Positions 8,611 to 17,425 of a stretch of DNA of 64,000 nucleotides are shown here, in pieces. How positions within the stretch are numbered: position 1 is the first letter of the stretch; every line of letters begins with the position of its first letter. Below the pieces are notes generated by a model, which worked only from the letters and a program-made list of their open reading frames with translations, was not told the origin of the DNA and searched no databases. Source of the stretch: JACVRW01 sp963757815 (GTDB lineage Bacteria; Actinomycetota; Thermoleophilia; Solirubrobacterales; Thermoleophilaceae); NCBI GenBank assembly GCA_963757815.1, contig CAVWSN010000035.1:248001-312000 (forward strand), read 5' to 3'. A program made the position numbers and the translations under genes.

Positions 8611-9195
8611 AGCACTCCCTTGGTCGAGGGCACCCCCTGGACGCGATCGTCGTACTCGACGGCCGCGCGCAGGGCGCGGGCAAAGGCCTTGAAGGCCGCC
8701 TCGACCATGTGGTGCGCGTTGGTCCCGGCCTCGACCCGCACGTGCACGGTCAGCTTGGCGCGTCACGGCCACCGCGCGCACGAACTCCTCGGCGAGCTCG
8801 GTGTCGAAGTCCGCGACCCGCTCGGCGGGGAAGTCCGCCTCGAACGAGACGAACGGGCGCCCCGAGACGTCGATCGCGCAGCTCGCCCGGGCCTCGTCCA
8901 TCGGCACCAGCGCGTCGCCGAAACGGCGGATTCCCGCCCGGTCGCCGAGCGCCTCGTCGAGCGCGCGCCCGAGCGCCAAGCCGGTGTCCTCGACCGTGTG
9001 GTGGGGCCCGGTCTCGAGATCGCCCCGCGCGCTCACGTCGAGGTCGAGCAGCGCGTGGCGGGCGAGCGAGTCGAGCAGATGGTCGAAGAAGCCGACCCCC
9101 GTCTCGCGCGTGCCGGCGCCCGAGCCGTCGACGTTCAGGTCGAGCTGGATGTCCGTTTCGCCGGTGGTACGGCGGACCTGCGAGGTTCGGCTCAC
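8607..9195 (-). CDS. hisB: Imidazoleglycerol-phosphate dehydratase HisB, one-base frameshift near its 3' end
   Basis: A monofunctional manganese dehydratase of about 195 residues. Metal-ligand motifs appear in order: GVGFFDHLLDSLARHALLD, GPHHTVEDTGLALG, and, in a second frame, NAHHMVEAAFKAFARAL, ending DRVQGVPSTKGVL. The frame breaks at 8757-8764, where GTGACG is followed by CGCCAAG instead of GCCAAG. The length is one base over a multiple of three. Because hisB is single here and the flanking his genes are intact, a sequencing insertion is the likeliest cause. The stop overlaps the hisH start. Confidence 0.88.
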
Positions 9196-10427
9196 GCGCG
9201 GTGCTCCATCGATTCGGCGTGCACGGGAAAGCCCTCGGCGCGGGCCAGCGCTGCGCCTGCGGGAGCGAGGCGAGCGGGCGCCTCGCCGGGCAAGGATACG
9301 CGAGCCATCCGGCGCCGGAAGGTGGCGGCGGACAGGGCCGACTGGAAGCGCGCCGCCCCGCCGGTCGGCAGCACGTGGTTCGAGCCGGCCACGTAGTCGC
9401 CGAACGCCGTGGCGGCGCCGGCGCCGACGAAAACACAGCCCGCGCGGCGCACCCGCGGGGCCAGCGCCTCCGCCCGCTCACCGACGAGCGCCAGGTGCTC
9501 GGGGGCGAGGCCCTCGGCCAGATAGAGGGCCGCCTCCCCGCCCGCCGGGGATACCTGAAGCAGCGCATCGCTCACGCTCGGGCGCTCGGACGCCATCCGC
9601 ACCACCCTCTCGATCACCGCGTCCAGCAGCTCAGCGTCCGGGCACAGCAGCCAGAGCGGACTGTCGGGCCCGTGCTCGGCCTGGGCGAGCAGGTCGAGCG
9701 CGATCGCGTCCGCGTCGAGATCGTCGCCGTCGGCGATCACGACGAGCTCGCTGGGCCCCGCGATCCCGTCGATCCCGACCTCGGTCCAGGCCACCTGCTT
9801 CTTCGCCTGCTGCACCCAGGGGCTGCCCGGGCCGGCGATCACGTCGACGCGCTCGACCGAGTGCGTGCCGAAGGCAAGCGCGGCGATCGCCTGCGCCCCG
9901 CCCATCCGGTAGATCTCGTCGACCTCACAGAGCCCACAGGCCGCCAGGATCACCGGGTCCAGCTCGCCGTCGGGGCCGGGGGGCGAGCAGACGACGACCT
10001 CGTCCACACCCGCCGCCCGCGCCGTCACCGCGCCCATCACGACCGTCGAGGGGTAGGGCGCCCGCCCGCCCGGGACGTAGACAGCCGCGCGCCGCACCGG
10101 CACCTCCTCGACCTCGATGCGCTGCCCCTGCTCGAGCTCGGCGACGACCGGCTCGCGCAGCTGCGCCTCGACGAGCGCACGCACGTTGGCGATCGCCGTC
10201 CGCAGGCCCTCGACGATCGCCGGCTCCACGCTCGCAAGCGCGGCCTCGACCTCGGCGGGGTCCACGCGCAGCGCGCCGATGCGCGCGCCGTCGAAGCGCT
10301 CGGTGAGCCGCCGCACGGCATCGTCGCCGCCGGAGGCAACCTCCTCCAGGATGGCGCGCACCTCGTCCTCGAGGCCCGGCCGCGTCTCCATGCGCGAGAC
10401 GCCGAGCTCGGCGCGGCGGATCCTCAT
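9192..10427 (-). CDS. hisD: Histidinol dehydrogenase
   Basis: A 411-residue zinc enzyme that oxidises histidinol to histidine in two NAD-dependent steps. Recognisable stretches are VYVPGGRAPYPSTVVMGAVTARAAGV, YRMGGAQAIAALAFGT, AGPGSPWVQQAKK, GPSELVVIAD, the catalytic/metal region DLLAQAEHGPDSPLWLL, and LAPEHLALVG. The C-terminal NHVLPTGG..F box is also present. The start overlaps the hisG stop and its own stop overlaps the hisB start. It lies in the normal position in the his operon. Confidence 0.96.
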   Translation of the reverse strand: MRIRRAELGVSRMETRPGLEDEVRAILEEVASGGDDAVRRLTERFDGARIGALRVDPAEVEAALASVEPAIVEGLRTAIANVRALVEAQLREPVVAELEQGQRIEVEEVPVRRAAVYVPGGRAPYPSTVVMGAVTARAAGVDEVVVCSPPGPDGELDPVILAACGLCEVDEIYRMGGAQAIAALAFGTHSVERVDVIAGPGSPWVQQAKKQVAWTEVGIDGIAGPSELVVIADGDDLDADAIALDLLAQAEHGPDSPLWLLCPDAELLDAVIERVVRMASERPSVSDALLQVSPAGGEAALYLAEGLAPEHLALVGERAEALAPRVRRAGCVFVGAGAATAFGDYVAGSNHVLPTGGAARFQSALSAATFRRRMARVSLPGEAPARLAPAGAALARAEGFPVHAESMEHRA

Positions 10428-11056
10428 CCCCGGATCCTCTCGATCAGGCGGTCGATCCGCTCGGCCTTCAGCTTGTGGGCCACTGGGTTCGCGATCAGCC
10501 TGGCCGTGCAGACCTCGATCTCCTCGACCACGCGCAGCTGGTTCTCGGCGAGCGTCGTGCCGGTGGCCGTGAGGTCGACGATCCCGTCCACGAGGCCGGT
10601 CAGGGGCGCCAGCTCCACGGAGCCCTTGACCTCGACTATCTCCGCCTGGCGGCCCGTGTCGGCGAAGTGCTGGCCCGCGACGCGGGGGTACTTGGTGGCG
10701 ATCCTGACGCGCCCGAGGCGCCGCAGGGCGTCGCCGATGGGATCGCCGCCCTCACGGGCCGCAACCACCATCGTGCAGCGCCCGTAGCCGAGATCGACAA
10801 GCTCGTACACCTTGCGCTGGGCCTGCTCGAGCAGCACGTCCTTGCCGGTGATGCCGATGTCGGCCGAGCCGTGCTCGACGTAGGTGGGCACGTCCGAGGG
10901 CCGCATGGTGACGATGCCGGCATCCGCGAAGAGCAGCTTGCGGTCGTTCGCCCGCACCTCGGCGGTGTCGACACCGAGGCGGTCGAGCAGGTCGAGCGTG
11001 CCGCCGAACAGCACACCCCGGGGTACCGCGATCGTGAGGCGCTCGGATGCCGTCAC
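10424..11056 (-). CDS. hisG: ATP phosphoribosyltransferase, short-form catalytic subunit HisG
   Basis: A 210-residue enzyme for the first committed step of histidine synthesis (ATP + PRPP to phosphoribosyl-ATP). The sequence runs from LTIAVPRGVLFGGTLDLLDRLG through VPTYVEHGSADIGITGKDVLLE, DLGYGRCTMVVAA and the PRPP loop DLTATGTTLAENQL. It lacks the roughly 80-residue C-terminal regulatory domain of the long form. Short HisG enzymes are active only with HisZ, which is encoded immediately upstream with a 4-nt overlap. Confidence 0.96.
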   Translation of the reverse strand: MTASERLTIAVPRGVLFGGTLDLLDRLGVDTAEVRANDRKLLFADAGIVTMRPSDVPTYVEHGSADIGITGKDVLLEQAQRKVYELVDLGYGRCTMVVAAREGGDPIGDALRRLGRVRIATKYPRVAGQHFADTGRQAEIVEVKGSVELAPLTGLVDGIVDLTATGTTLAENQLRVVEEIEVCTARLIANPVAHKLKAERIDRLIERIRG

Positions 11057-12021
11057 CCGAGCGCCTCCTCCGCCGCCTGGGCGAGGTGGACGCGCTGAAC
11101 GTCGAGGGCCACTCCGCAGGCCGGCAGCTCACGCCCGAAGCGGCCGATCAGGTCGTCGTAGCGCCCGCCGCCGCCGAGCGCGAAGCCGACCGCGGGGTCG
11201 TAGACCTCGAAGACGGCGCCCGTGTAGTAGCCGAGCTCGCGCACGAGCCCGAGGTCGAAGATCACGCGATCGGCCACGCCGCGCTGCTCGAGCAGGTCGT
11301 GGAGCACGCGCAGCCCCTCCACCGCCGCGGCGACCGGGCCGTCGGCCCGGTCGAGCACCTCGCGGCCGCCGCGCAGCTCGGGCAGCCCGACGAGCAGCTC
11401 CCGTTCGGCCGCGCCCACTCCAAGCTCGGTCACGCTCATGTCGAGACCCACGAGATCACGCCGCGACAGGCACTCGAGCAGCCCGAGGTGCCGGTCGGCG
11501 GGCACGTCCAGCGCGGCCAGCAGCCGTCGGTAGAGCGACCCGTCCCCCACCCCCACGCGGTGCCTGCGCAGCCCGGCGGCGTCGAGGGCGGCGACGGTGA
11601 GCGCCACGACCTCGGCCTCTCCCTCGGCGCCCGGGATGCCGATCAGCTCGATGCCCGCCTGCAGGAACTCGCGCGGCTCCCCCACCCCCCGCTCGGTGGC
11701 GCGCCAGGCACGGCTGAAGTAGCAGAAGCGCAGCGGCGGCTCGGCCCCGCCGTAGCGGGTGGCGACCACGCGCGCGATCGGGATCGTCATGTCGGAGCGG
11801 AGGGCCAGCACGTCGCCCTGCTCGTCGAACGTGCGGTAGCGCGCCCCGGCGGCGCGCGCGTCGCCGAGGCGCAGCACCTCCTCGTACTCGAGCGCGGGCG
11901 TGTGGATCTCCCCGTAGCCGGCGCCCTCGAAGCGCTCGCGCATGCGGTCTCCGATCGCGCGCAGCTCGCGCATCTCCTCGGGGAGCACGTCCCGCGTGCC
12001 CGGAGGGATCGGGTGGGTCAT
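11053..12021 (-). CDS. hisZ: ATP phosphoribosyltransferase regulatory subunit HisZ
   Basis: A 322-residue histidyl-tRNA-synthetase paralogue without tRNA aminoacylation function. The N-terminus PPGTRDVLPEEM, motif-2-like RYRTFDEQGDVLALRSDMTIPIAR, FCYFSRAWR and the C-terminal GGGGRYDDLIGRFG are the class II synthetase-like core. The anticodon-binding domain of true HisRS is missing, which together with the neighbouring short hisG identifies HisZ. In this family HisZ activates HisG and mediates histidine feedback. It follows murA by 15 nt. Confidence 0.93.
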   Translation of the reverse strand: MTHPIPPGTRDVLPEEMRELRAIGDRMRERFEGAGYGEIHTPALEYEEVLRLGDARAAGARYRTFDEQGDVLALRSDMTIPIARVVATRYGGAEPPLRFCYFSRAWRATERGVGEPREFLQAGIELIGIPGAEGEAEVVALTVAALDAAGLRRHRVGVGDGSLYRRLLAALDVPADRHLGLLECLSRRDLVGLDMSVTELGVGAAERELLVGLPELRGGREVLDRADGPVAAAVEGLRVLHDLLEQRGVADRVIFDLGLVRELGYYTGAVFEVYDPAVGFALGGGGRYDDLIGRFGRELPACGVALDVQRVHLAQAAEEALG

Positions 12022-12036
12022 TTCGGGTCCGCCGCT

Positions 12037-13338
12037 CTAAGCCGGGACGCGCTCTGATGCGACGCGCTCGATGCGCGCCCCCAGCAACCGGAGCCGCTCG
12101 TCGATCCGCTCGTAGCCGCGGTCGATCTGGCGGATGTTCCCGATCTCGGAAGTGCCCTCGGCGCACAGCGCGGCGATGAGCATCGCCATGCCGGCGCGGA
12201 TGTCCGGGCTCTCCATGCGCTCGCCGTGAAGACGGCTCGGGCCGCTGACCACCGCACGGTGCGGGTCGCAGACGATCACCCGAGCCCCCATCGAGACCAG
12301 CTTGTCCACGAAGAACAGGCGGTTCTCGAACATCTTCTCGTGAATCAGGATGAGCCCTTCGGCCTGTGTGGCCATGGCGAGCGCGATGCTCGTGAGGTCG
12401 GCCGGGAACGCCGGCCAGGGACCGTCCTCGATCTTCGAGACGGCGTCGCCCTCGTCGGACTTGATGCGCAGGCGCTGCCCGCGCGGCACCACGACGTCGC
12501 CGCCGTCGTACTCGATCCGGCAGCCGAGCCGCTCGAAGGCGAGCTTGGTCATGCGCAGGTCGTCCGGCACGCAGTCGGTGATCCTCAGCTCACCGCCGGT
12601 GCAGGCGGCGAGCGCGATGAACGATCCGATCTCGATGTAGTCGGGCCCGATCGCGTAGTCGGCGCCGCCGAGCTCCTCCTGGCCGTGGACGATCATCAGG
12701 TTCGACCCGATGCCCTCGATGCGCGCGCCCATCTGCATGAGCAGTCGCGCGAGGTCCTGCACGTGCGGCTCGGCAGCCGCGTTGTGGATCACCGTCGAGC
12801 CGGGCGTGAGCGCGGCGGCCATGAGCGCGTTCTCGGTGGCCATCACCGACGGCTCGTCCATGAAGAAGTCGCAGGCATGCAGGCCGGCTGGGGCGTGCAG
12901 GCGGACGTATGAGCGGTCGAAGGTCACGTCGGCGCCGAGGGCGCGGAAGGCGTCGAGGTGCGGGTCGAGCCGGCGCCTGCCGATCACGTCGCCGCCGGGC
13001 GGGGGCATGTCGGCGCGGCCGAAGCGCGCCAGCAGCGGCCCGGCGAGGAGGAAGGAGGCACGGATGCGCTCGGACCACTCACGATCGACGACCGTGTGCG
13101 AGACGGCGTCGGCGCGGATCGCCAGCACGTTCTCGTCGCGCCACTCGATGTTCACGTCGAGCCTGCGCAGAAGCTCGATCATGGCCTCGACGTCACGGAT
13201 GCGCGGGATGTTGCGCAGCACGACCTCCTCGCGCGTCAGGAGCGACGCGGCGAGCACGGGCAGCGCTGCATTCTTGTTTCCTGCGGGCACGACGGTCCCG
13301 TCAAGGGGAGCGCCACCCTCGATGATGAACTTCTCCAT
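12037..13338 (-). CDS. murA: UDP-N-acetylglucosamine 1-carboxyvinyltransferase MurA (Asp in place of the catalytic Cys)
   Basis: A 433-residue cytosolic enzyme transferring enolpyruvate from PEP to UDP-GlcNAc, the first committed step of peptidoglycan synthesis. Lys22 (AGNKNAALPVLAASLL) is the conserved catalytic lysine. The active-site loop reads PPPGGDVIGRRRLDPH, so position 117 is Asp where most MurA enzymes have Cys. The same exchange occurs in mycobacterial MurA and is known to make the enzyme insensitive to fosfomycin. The ATG at 13338 (MEKFIIEGG) was chosen by family alignment, although the frame is open much further upstream. First gene of the run leading into hisZ. Confidence 0.95.
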   Translation of the reverse strand: MEKFIIEGGAPLDGTVVPAGNKNAALPVLAASLLTREEVVLRNIPRIRDVEAMIELLRRLDVNIEWRDENVLAIRADAVSHTVVDREWSERIRASFLLAGPLLARFGRADMPPPGGDVIGRRRLDPHLDAFRALGADVTFDRSYVRLHAPAGLHACDFFMDEPSVMATENALMAAALTPGSTVIHNAAAEPHVQDLARLLMQMGARIEGIGSNLMIVHGQEELGGADYAIGPDYIEIGSFIALAACTGGELRITDCVPDDLRMTKLAFERLGCRIEYDGGDVVVPRGQRLRIKSDEGDAVSKIEDGPWPAFPADLTSIALAMATQAEGLILIHEKMFENRLFFVDKLVSMGARVIVCDPHRAVVSGPSRLHGERMESPDIRAGMAMLIAALCAEGTSEIGNIRQIDRGYERIDERLRLLGARIERVASERVPA

Positions 13339-13443
13339 CCGGGGATCGGTTCGGGGGAAAAGGAGCTCGAAAGGCCGGGCAAGGGTATCGAAGGCCATCT
13401 GGAGCGAGGTTCGGGACGCCGGCTGGATACCCTGCCCACTCCA

Positions 13444-14016
13444 ATGGCCCAGCCGACCCGCGATGAAGCCTGGCAGCTCGTGTGCGAGTGGACCGAGTCC
13501 GACTCGCTGCGCAAGCACATGCTCGGGGTTGAGACGGCGATGCGCGCCTACGCGCGCGAATGGGGTGAGGACGAGGAGCTCTGGGGCGCCACCGGACTCC
13601 TGCACGACCTCGACTACGAGCGCTACCCGGACCTCGGGACCGGGCACCCGCGCAAGGCGCTCGCGCTGTTCGAGGAGCGCGGCTACCCGCGCGAGCTGAT
13701 CGACGCCGTCGCCGGGCACGCGAGCTTCCTGAACGTGCCGCGCGAGACACGCATGGCCAAGACCCTCTACGCCGTCGACGAGCTCTCGGGGTTCATCGCC
13801 GCGTGCGCCTACGTGCGCCCCGACGGCATCCACGGCATGACCCCGAAGTCCGTGAAGAAGAAGCTGAAGCAGCCGAGCTTCGCCGCCGGCGTCAACCGCG
13901 ACGAGGTGCGCGAAGGCGCCGAGGAGCTCGGCGTGGACTTCGACGAGCACGTCTCCTTCGTGATCGCCGCCATGGACGAGCGGGCGGACGAGCTCGGCCT
14001 CGGCCCGCGCGGCTAG
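13444..14016 (+). CDS. HD-domain hydrolase-like protein
   Basis: A 190-residue predicted cytosolic protein with an HD phosphohydrolase core. SLRKHMLGVE supplies the first His, ATGLLHDLDYERYPD the HD pair, and HPRKALALFEERGYP then VAGHAS the later metal ligands. This pattern is shared with small HDIG proteins of nucleotide or phosphate-ester metabolism. The tail (MTPKSVKKKLKQPSFAAGVNR) is a recurring feature of this subfamily. The ATG at 13444 is used; it diverges from murA across about 105 bp. The substrate cannot be inferred. Confidence 0.75.
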   Translation: MAQPTRDEAWQLVCEWTESDSLRKHMLGVETAMRAYAREWGEDEELWGATGLLHDLDYERYPDLGTGHPRKALALFEERGYPRELIDAVAGHASFLNVPRETRMAKTLYAVDELSGFIAACAYVRPDGIHGMTPKSVKKKLKQPSFAAGVNRDEVREGAEELGVDFDEHVSFVIAAMDERADELGLGPRG

Positions 14017-14354
14017 CGCCAGCGCCCGCCGGCCTTCGCCCAGCTCGCGAGGTGGTCCGCCGAGCAGAACGCGTCGGGGATGCGGTGCTCGCCGCGATGG
14101 CGGACGAGCACCACGTAGACGTCGTCGAGGCCGGCACCGCAGTGGGCGCACTGGTCGGCGTGGTCGACCACCCCCGCCGGCTCCTCGATCTCCCCAGCCT
14201 CCCAGTGCGCGCCCTGGATCGCCCACGGAACCACGTGCTCGAGGCGGCAGAAGGCGGCCCGCCGGGCCCCCGGCACCTCCTGGACGCGCCAGCCGTCCTC
14301 GCGCTCGATCGCGTTTCCGCACCAGGAGCACGTGTCGGTAGATTGCGCGGCCAT
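14013..14354 (-). CDS. Small Cys-rich (zinc-ribbon-like) protein of unknown function
   Basis: A 113-residue protein with CSWCG near the start, then CRLEHVVPW, a second pair CAHCG, and FCSADHLASWAKAGGRW at the end. This arrangement suggests two treble-clef or ribbon-like zinc sites. I do not recognise the family function. The ATG at 14354 overlaps, head to head, the ATG of the plus-strand dehydrogenase in the palindrome CCATGG. The stop overlaps the 3' end of the HD gene by 4 nt. Confidence 0.65.
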   Translation of the reverse strand: MAAQSTDTCSWCGNAIEREDGWRVQEVPGARRAAFCRLEHVVPWAIQGAHWEAGEIEEPAGVVDHADQCAHCGAGLDDVYVVLVRHRGEHRIPDAFCSADHLASWAKAGGRWR

Positions 14355-15486
14355 GGGGGATGAGGATCGCTCCGGCGCGGGCCAGCCCGCGCCCTCGCGC
14401 ACGACGGATCTGCGAATTATCGTCCTCGAGGGTGACGAGACCGGCCAGGAGCTGCTCGAGCAGGCCCTGCGCGTCCTCGATCCGAGGGTCACGAAGGTCG
14501 ACGTCGAGTTCGAGCACTACGACCTGTCGCTCGAGAACCGCAGGCGGACCTCGAACGACGTCGTCCAGAGCGCCGCCGAGGCGATGCGCGGCGCGCGCTT
14601 CGGGATCAAGGCCGCCACCGTCACGCCGGAGGGCGCCGACGACGTGGGGAGCCCGAACCGTCTCCTGCGCGAGGCGATCGACGGCAAGGTGATCATCCGC
14701 ACCGGCCGCCGGATCCCCGGCGTCACGCCCATCGCCGGCGTCCACTACCCGATCGCGGTCGTGCGCATGGCGGTCGGCGACGCTTACGGGGCCAAGCAGT
14801 GGCGCGAGGAGGAGGAAGGCGAGGAGGTCGCCTACCGGACCGAGCGCATCTCGCGCGGCGTCTGCCGCGCCGTCGCCGAGTACAGCTTCCGCACCGCCGC
14901 GCGCATCCACGGGCGCGTGTACGGCGGCCCCAAGTGGACCGTCAGCCCGGTCTACGAGGGGATGCTCAAGGAGGAGATGGACGCGGCGTCGGAGCGCCAC
15001 CCGGAGGTGCCCTACAGCCCCGTTCTCATCGACGCGACCTACGCGGGCCTCATCTCGGGGGCGGCGGACGCCCCGCTCGTGATACCCGCGCTCAACCGCG
15101 ACGGCGACTGCCTGTCCGACCTCGTCATGCCCATGTTCGGCTCGATCGCGGGCGCGGAGTCCGTGCTGCTCGCGTTCGACGAGGATTACGAGCCGAGCGC
15201 CGTGATGGCTGAGGCGCCGCACGGCACGGCGCCGGCGCTGCTCGGCAAGGACATCGCGAACCCGATGGCCATGATCCTCGCCGCCGCCGCGGTCCTCCAC
15301 TATGCGTCGACGCTCGGCCACGAGGGCGCCGAGACGGCCTCGCGGGCGATCTACGAGTCGGTGCTCGAGGCCACCGCCACCGGGGTGCGCACGCCCGACC
15401 TGGGCGGCCACGCGACGACGACCGAGTTCACCGACGAGGTGATCGGCCGGGTGCGCACCAAGATCGACATCTGGGCCTCGCTCTAG
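14353..15486 (+). CDS. Isocitrate/isopropylmalate dehydrogenase family protein
   Basis: A 377-residue beta-decarboxylating dehydrogenase. After a 19-residue extension it shows the N-terminal strand IIVLEGDETGQELL, substrate-side residues in NRLLREAIDGKVIIRTGRRIPGV, the metal-binding loop NRDGDCLSDLVMPMFGSIAG, and the coenzyme loop EAPHGTAPALLGKDIANPMAM. True LeuB lies elsewhere in the window (35888-36910), so this is more likely an isocitrate- or homoisocitrate-type enzyme. Residues 4-15 (EDRSGAGQPAPS) are encoded by a palindromic repeat also found in the metB-like gene at 53.1 kb. The 3' end overlaps the DUF389 gene by 4 nt. Confidence 0.82.
   Translation: MGDEDRSGAGQPAPSRTTDLRIIVLEGDETGQELLEQALRVLDPRVTKVDVEFEHYDLSLENRRRTSNDVVQSAAEAMRGARFGIKAATVTPEGADDVGSPNRLLREAIDGKVIIRTGRRIPGVTPIAGVHYPIAVVRMAVGDAYGAKQWREEEEGEEVAYRTERISRGVCRAVAEYSFRTAARIHGRVYGGPKWTVSPVYEGMLKEEMDAASERHPEVPYSPVLIDATYAGLISGAADAPLVIPALNRDGDCLSDLVMPMFGSIAGAESVLLAFDEDYEPSAVMAEAPHGTAPALLGKDIANPMAMILAAAAVLHYASTLGHEGAETASRAIYESVLEATATGVRTPDLGGHATTTEFTDEVIGRVRTKIDIWASL
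14365..14401 (+). repeat. 37-nt palindromic repeat, copy 1, inside a coding region
   Basis: Thirty-seven bases identical to 53092-53128. The centre is a perfect 9-bp inverted repeat (GGCGCGGGC, CA, GCCCGCGCC) flanked by GATCG on the left and CTCGCGCA on the right. It is read in frame as Asp-Arg-Ser-Gly-Ala-Gly-Gln-Pro-Ala-Pro-Ser-Arg in the dehydrogenase-like gene. The structure resembles REP-type elements. Confidence 0.8.
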
Positions 15487-16518
15487 CGGGGCTCGCGCCG
15501 ATCGGGCTTGCGCCAGCGGGGCACCTCGGTGGTGCCGCGGGCGCTGCGTCCGAGCGGCAGGCCGGCCGCCGTCCGGACAGGGTCCAGCAGGTGCTTGCGC
15601 CGGCGGGCTACGTAGTAGCGGCGCTGGATGAACAGGGTGAGGACGCCGGCCACGACGATGCCGCCCAGGTTCAGGGCCAGTTGCGCCGCCGCCCCCATGG
15701 CCTCGCTCCACTCGCCGTAGGCCGCCGCCACGCCGATGTTCGAGGCGGCCGGGATCGTCGTGACCGAGATGAGGACGCCCACGAGCGCGCCCGACTTGGC
15801 GGACGTGAGCGACAGCATTCCGGCGGATCCGGCGACGAAGGCCACGAAGAAGCTCAGGAAGTCGGGGTTCGAGATGAACTCCGTGAACGGATGCTGCGCC
15901 TCGGAGAAGCTCTCGGGGAAGACGTCGATCCAGATCATGAAGAGCGTGGTGAGGAGCGCGGCCACGATCCCCACCGGGAAGCCCACGGCCAGCGCGATGA
16001 GCGACCGCTCGGCGAGCTCCCCCTGGAGGTTGACGAGCGCGACGCAGATGCCCGCGAGCGGGCCGAACTCGGGGCCGACGACCATGGCGCCGACGATCAG
16101 GATCGGCTGGTCGAGGATGATCCCGACCGCGGCGATCTGCATCGCCGCGATCATGAAGAGCACGAAGCTGAAGGAGAGCTCGGTGTTCTCTGAGGTGCGC
16201 GACTGGACCTCCTCCCACACCACGGCGTCGGACGGCAGGCCGCGGCGCCGCCTTTTCAGCTGCATCCGCCGCCGCGGAGATCGACGTGTCGATGTGCTCG
16301 ACGGCGATCGATCCGCGTATGTGGATGTCGAGCTCCTTGAGGTCGCTGATGATCACGCTGGCGTCCTCGCGGGCGACGTCGCAGAGGATCACGTCGCCGT
16401 CGGGCTTCTGGGACGCAGCGTGCAGATGGACGACGTTGAAGACCGACGGCGCTCCGAGCAGCAACTCGAGGGCCTGGTGGGCAACGTCCGTCGGAGCGAC
16501 GATCCGGAGGTGGATCAT
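15483..16518 (-). CDS. DUF389 family membrane protein, one-base frameshift between its two domains
   Basis: About 344 residues when joined. The N-terminal part, MIHLRIVAPTDVAHQALELL to ISAAADAAEKAAP, is the soluble domain expected in this family. The C-terminal part (16251 downward) has six or more hydrophobic segments and the DUF389 core DQPILIVGAMVVGPEFGPLAG and TSAKSGALVGVLISVTTIPAASNIGVA. The frames join near 16245-16252, where the gene carries one base too many. The family is conserved in actinobacteria and cyanobacteria without an assigned transport substrate. The start ATG overlaps the thioesterase stop. Confidence 0.82.
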
Positions 16519-16953
16519 CCCGTGACCTGTTCGGGCTCCTCGGCCAGGTGGCGCTCGAGGCCCTGCACGCACGCGCGCCGGCATGGGGCGCTTCTCGTAG
16601 CTCGTGGCGTCGACGAACACCTGGCGCAGCTCGCCCTCGACGAGCAGCGCAGCGTCGGCGGCCCGCTCCAGCCTGAACGGCGTGACGACCGAGCTGTTTC
16701 CGAGCGTCCTCACCCACAAGCTGAGGTCGAGGTCGTCGTCGAAGCGGGCGGAATCGCGATAGCGAAGGGTCGCCTCGGCCACCATCACGTCGGTGCCCGA
16801 CTCGACCATCCACCTGTAGCCGCCGAAGGCCTCGCGCCAGAACTCGGTCATCGCCACGTCGACGTACATGAGGTAGTTGGCGTAGAAGACGACGCCCTGG
16901 GGGTCGCACTCGTTGAATCGCACACGGAGGCGATGCCGGAACCGCTCGGGCAT
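16515..16953 (-). CDS. Acyl-CoA thioesterase (4-hydroxybenzoyl-CoA thioesterase type hotdog fold), one-base frameshift
   Basis: About 145 residues with the hotdog signature RVRFNECDPQGVVFYANYLMYVD, in which the Asp after NEC is the usual catalytic residue. WMVESGTDVMVAEATLRYRDSARFDDDL and RQVFVDATSYEKRPMP follow. The last 20 residues (GLERHLAEEPEQVTG, stop) are in another frame because of one extra base at about 16560-16580. The stop TGA overlaps the ATG of the DUF389 gene, which supports the joined reading. The acyl substrate is unknown. Confidence 0.82.
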
Positions 16954-17062
16954 TGCGGGCCAGCCTAGCGCGGCGGCCTCCGGCGGCCCCGGCGCGGCCC
17001 TGCAACGAAAGTTGCAGGAAATAGGCGCTTCCGTCCGCCCGCGCTCGTACCTTCACGAACGC

Positions 17063-17425
17063 ATGTTCCCACGGTTCAGAGAGCAGATCGGCACGGCGCT
17101 CGACCTGATTGTCGAGTTCTCAACCCTCGGCGAGTACCGCCTGGGCGTGTCCCCCACCCCCGGCGCCGCGGGCGCCCCCGCCGAAGCTCCTGACCAGGCA
17201 CCGCGGCTGGGAGGCGCCGGCGAGATCGCCGCGCGCGCCGCGGTCCGCCGCACAGTCGCGGGCGGGGCGGCCGGCACGGTGCCGGTCGCGACCCCCGCGG
17301 CCAGGCGGCTCGCCCCGGCCGCCGCGGCCCGAGCGGACGCGCGCGGCGCCGGCTGCCAAGGGGCGCGTCGCCGCCCCCGGCGGGGCGCACCCGTGGCGAC
17401 CGGGCAGCTCTGCCTGGCCGTCTAG
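17063..17425 (+). CDS. Hypothetical protein, Ala-rich
   Basis: A 120-residue reading frame with an ordered-looking start (MFPRFREQIGTALDLIVEFSTLGEYRL) followed by an Ala/Pro/Gly/Arg-rich tail with no recognisable motif. It diverges from the thioesterase gene and its end overlaps the convergent HD-like gene by 4 nt. Only the N-terminal 30 residues look like a folded helix, and the rest could be disordered. It may be a real small gene or a chance frame in GC-rich DNA. Confidence 0.35.
   Translation: MFPRFREQIGTALDLIVEFSTLGEYRLGVSPTPGAAGAPAEAPDQAPRLGGAGEIAARAAVRRTVAGGAAGTVPVATPAARRLAPAAAARADARGAGCQGARRRPRRGAPVATGQLCLAV

Noticed and set aside
12037..16953. Very long minus-strand open frame of 1638 codons
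   Set aside because: Only its 3' part (murA) and its upstream end (thioesterase and DUF389 N-termini) are real; the middle runs antisense to the HD and dehydrogenase genes and exists because GC-rich DNA lacks stops.
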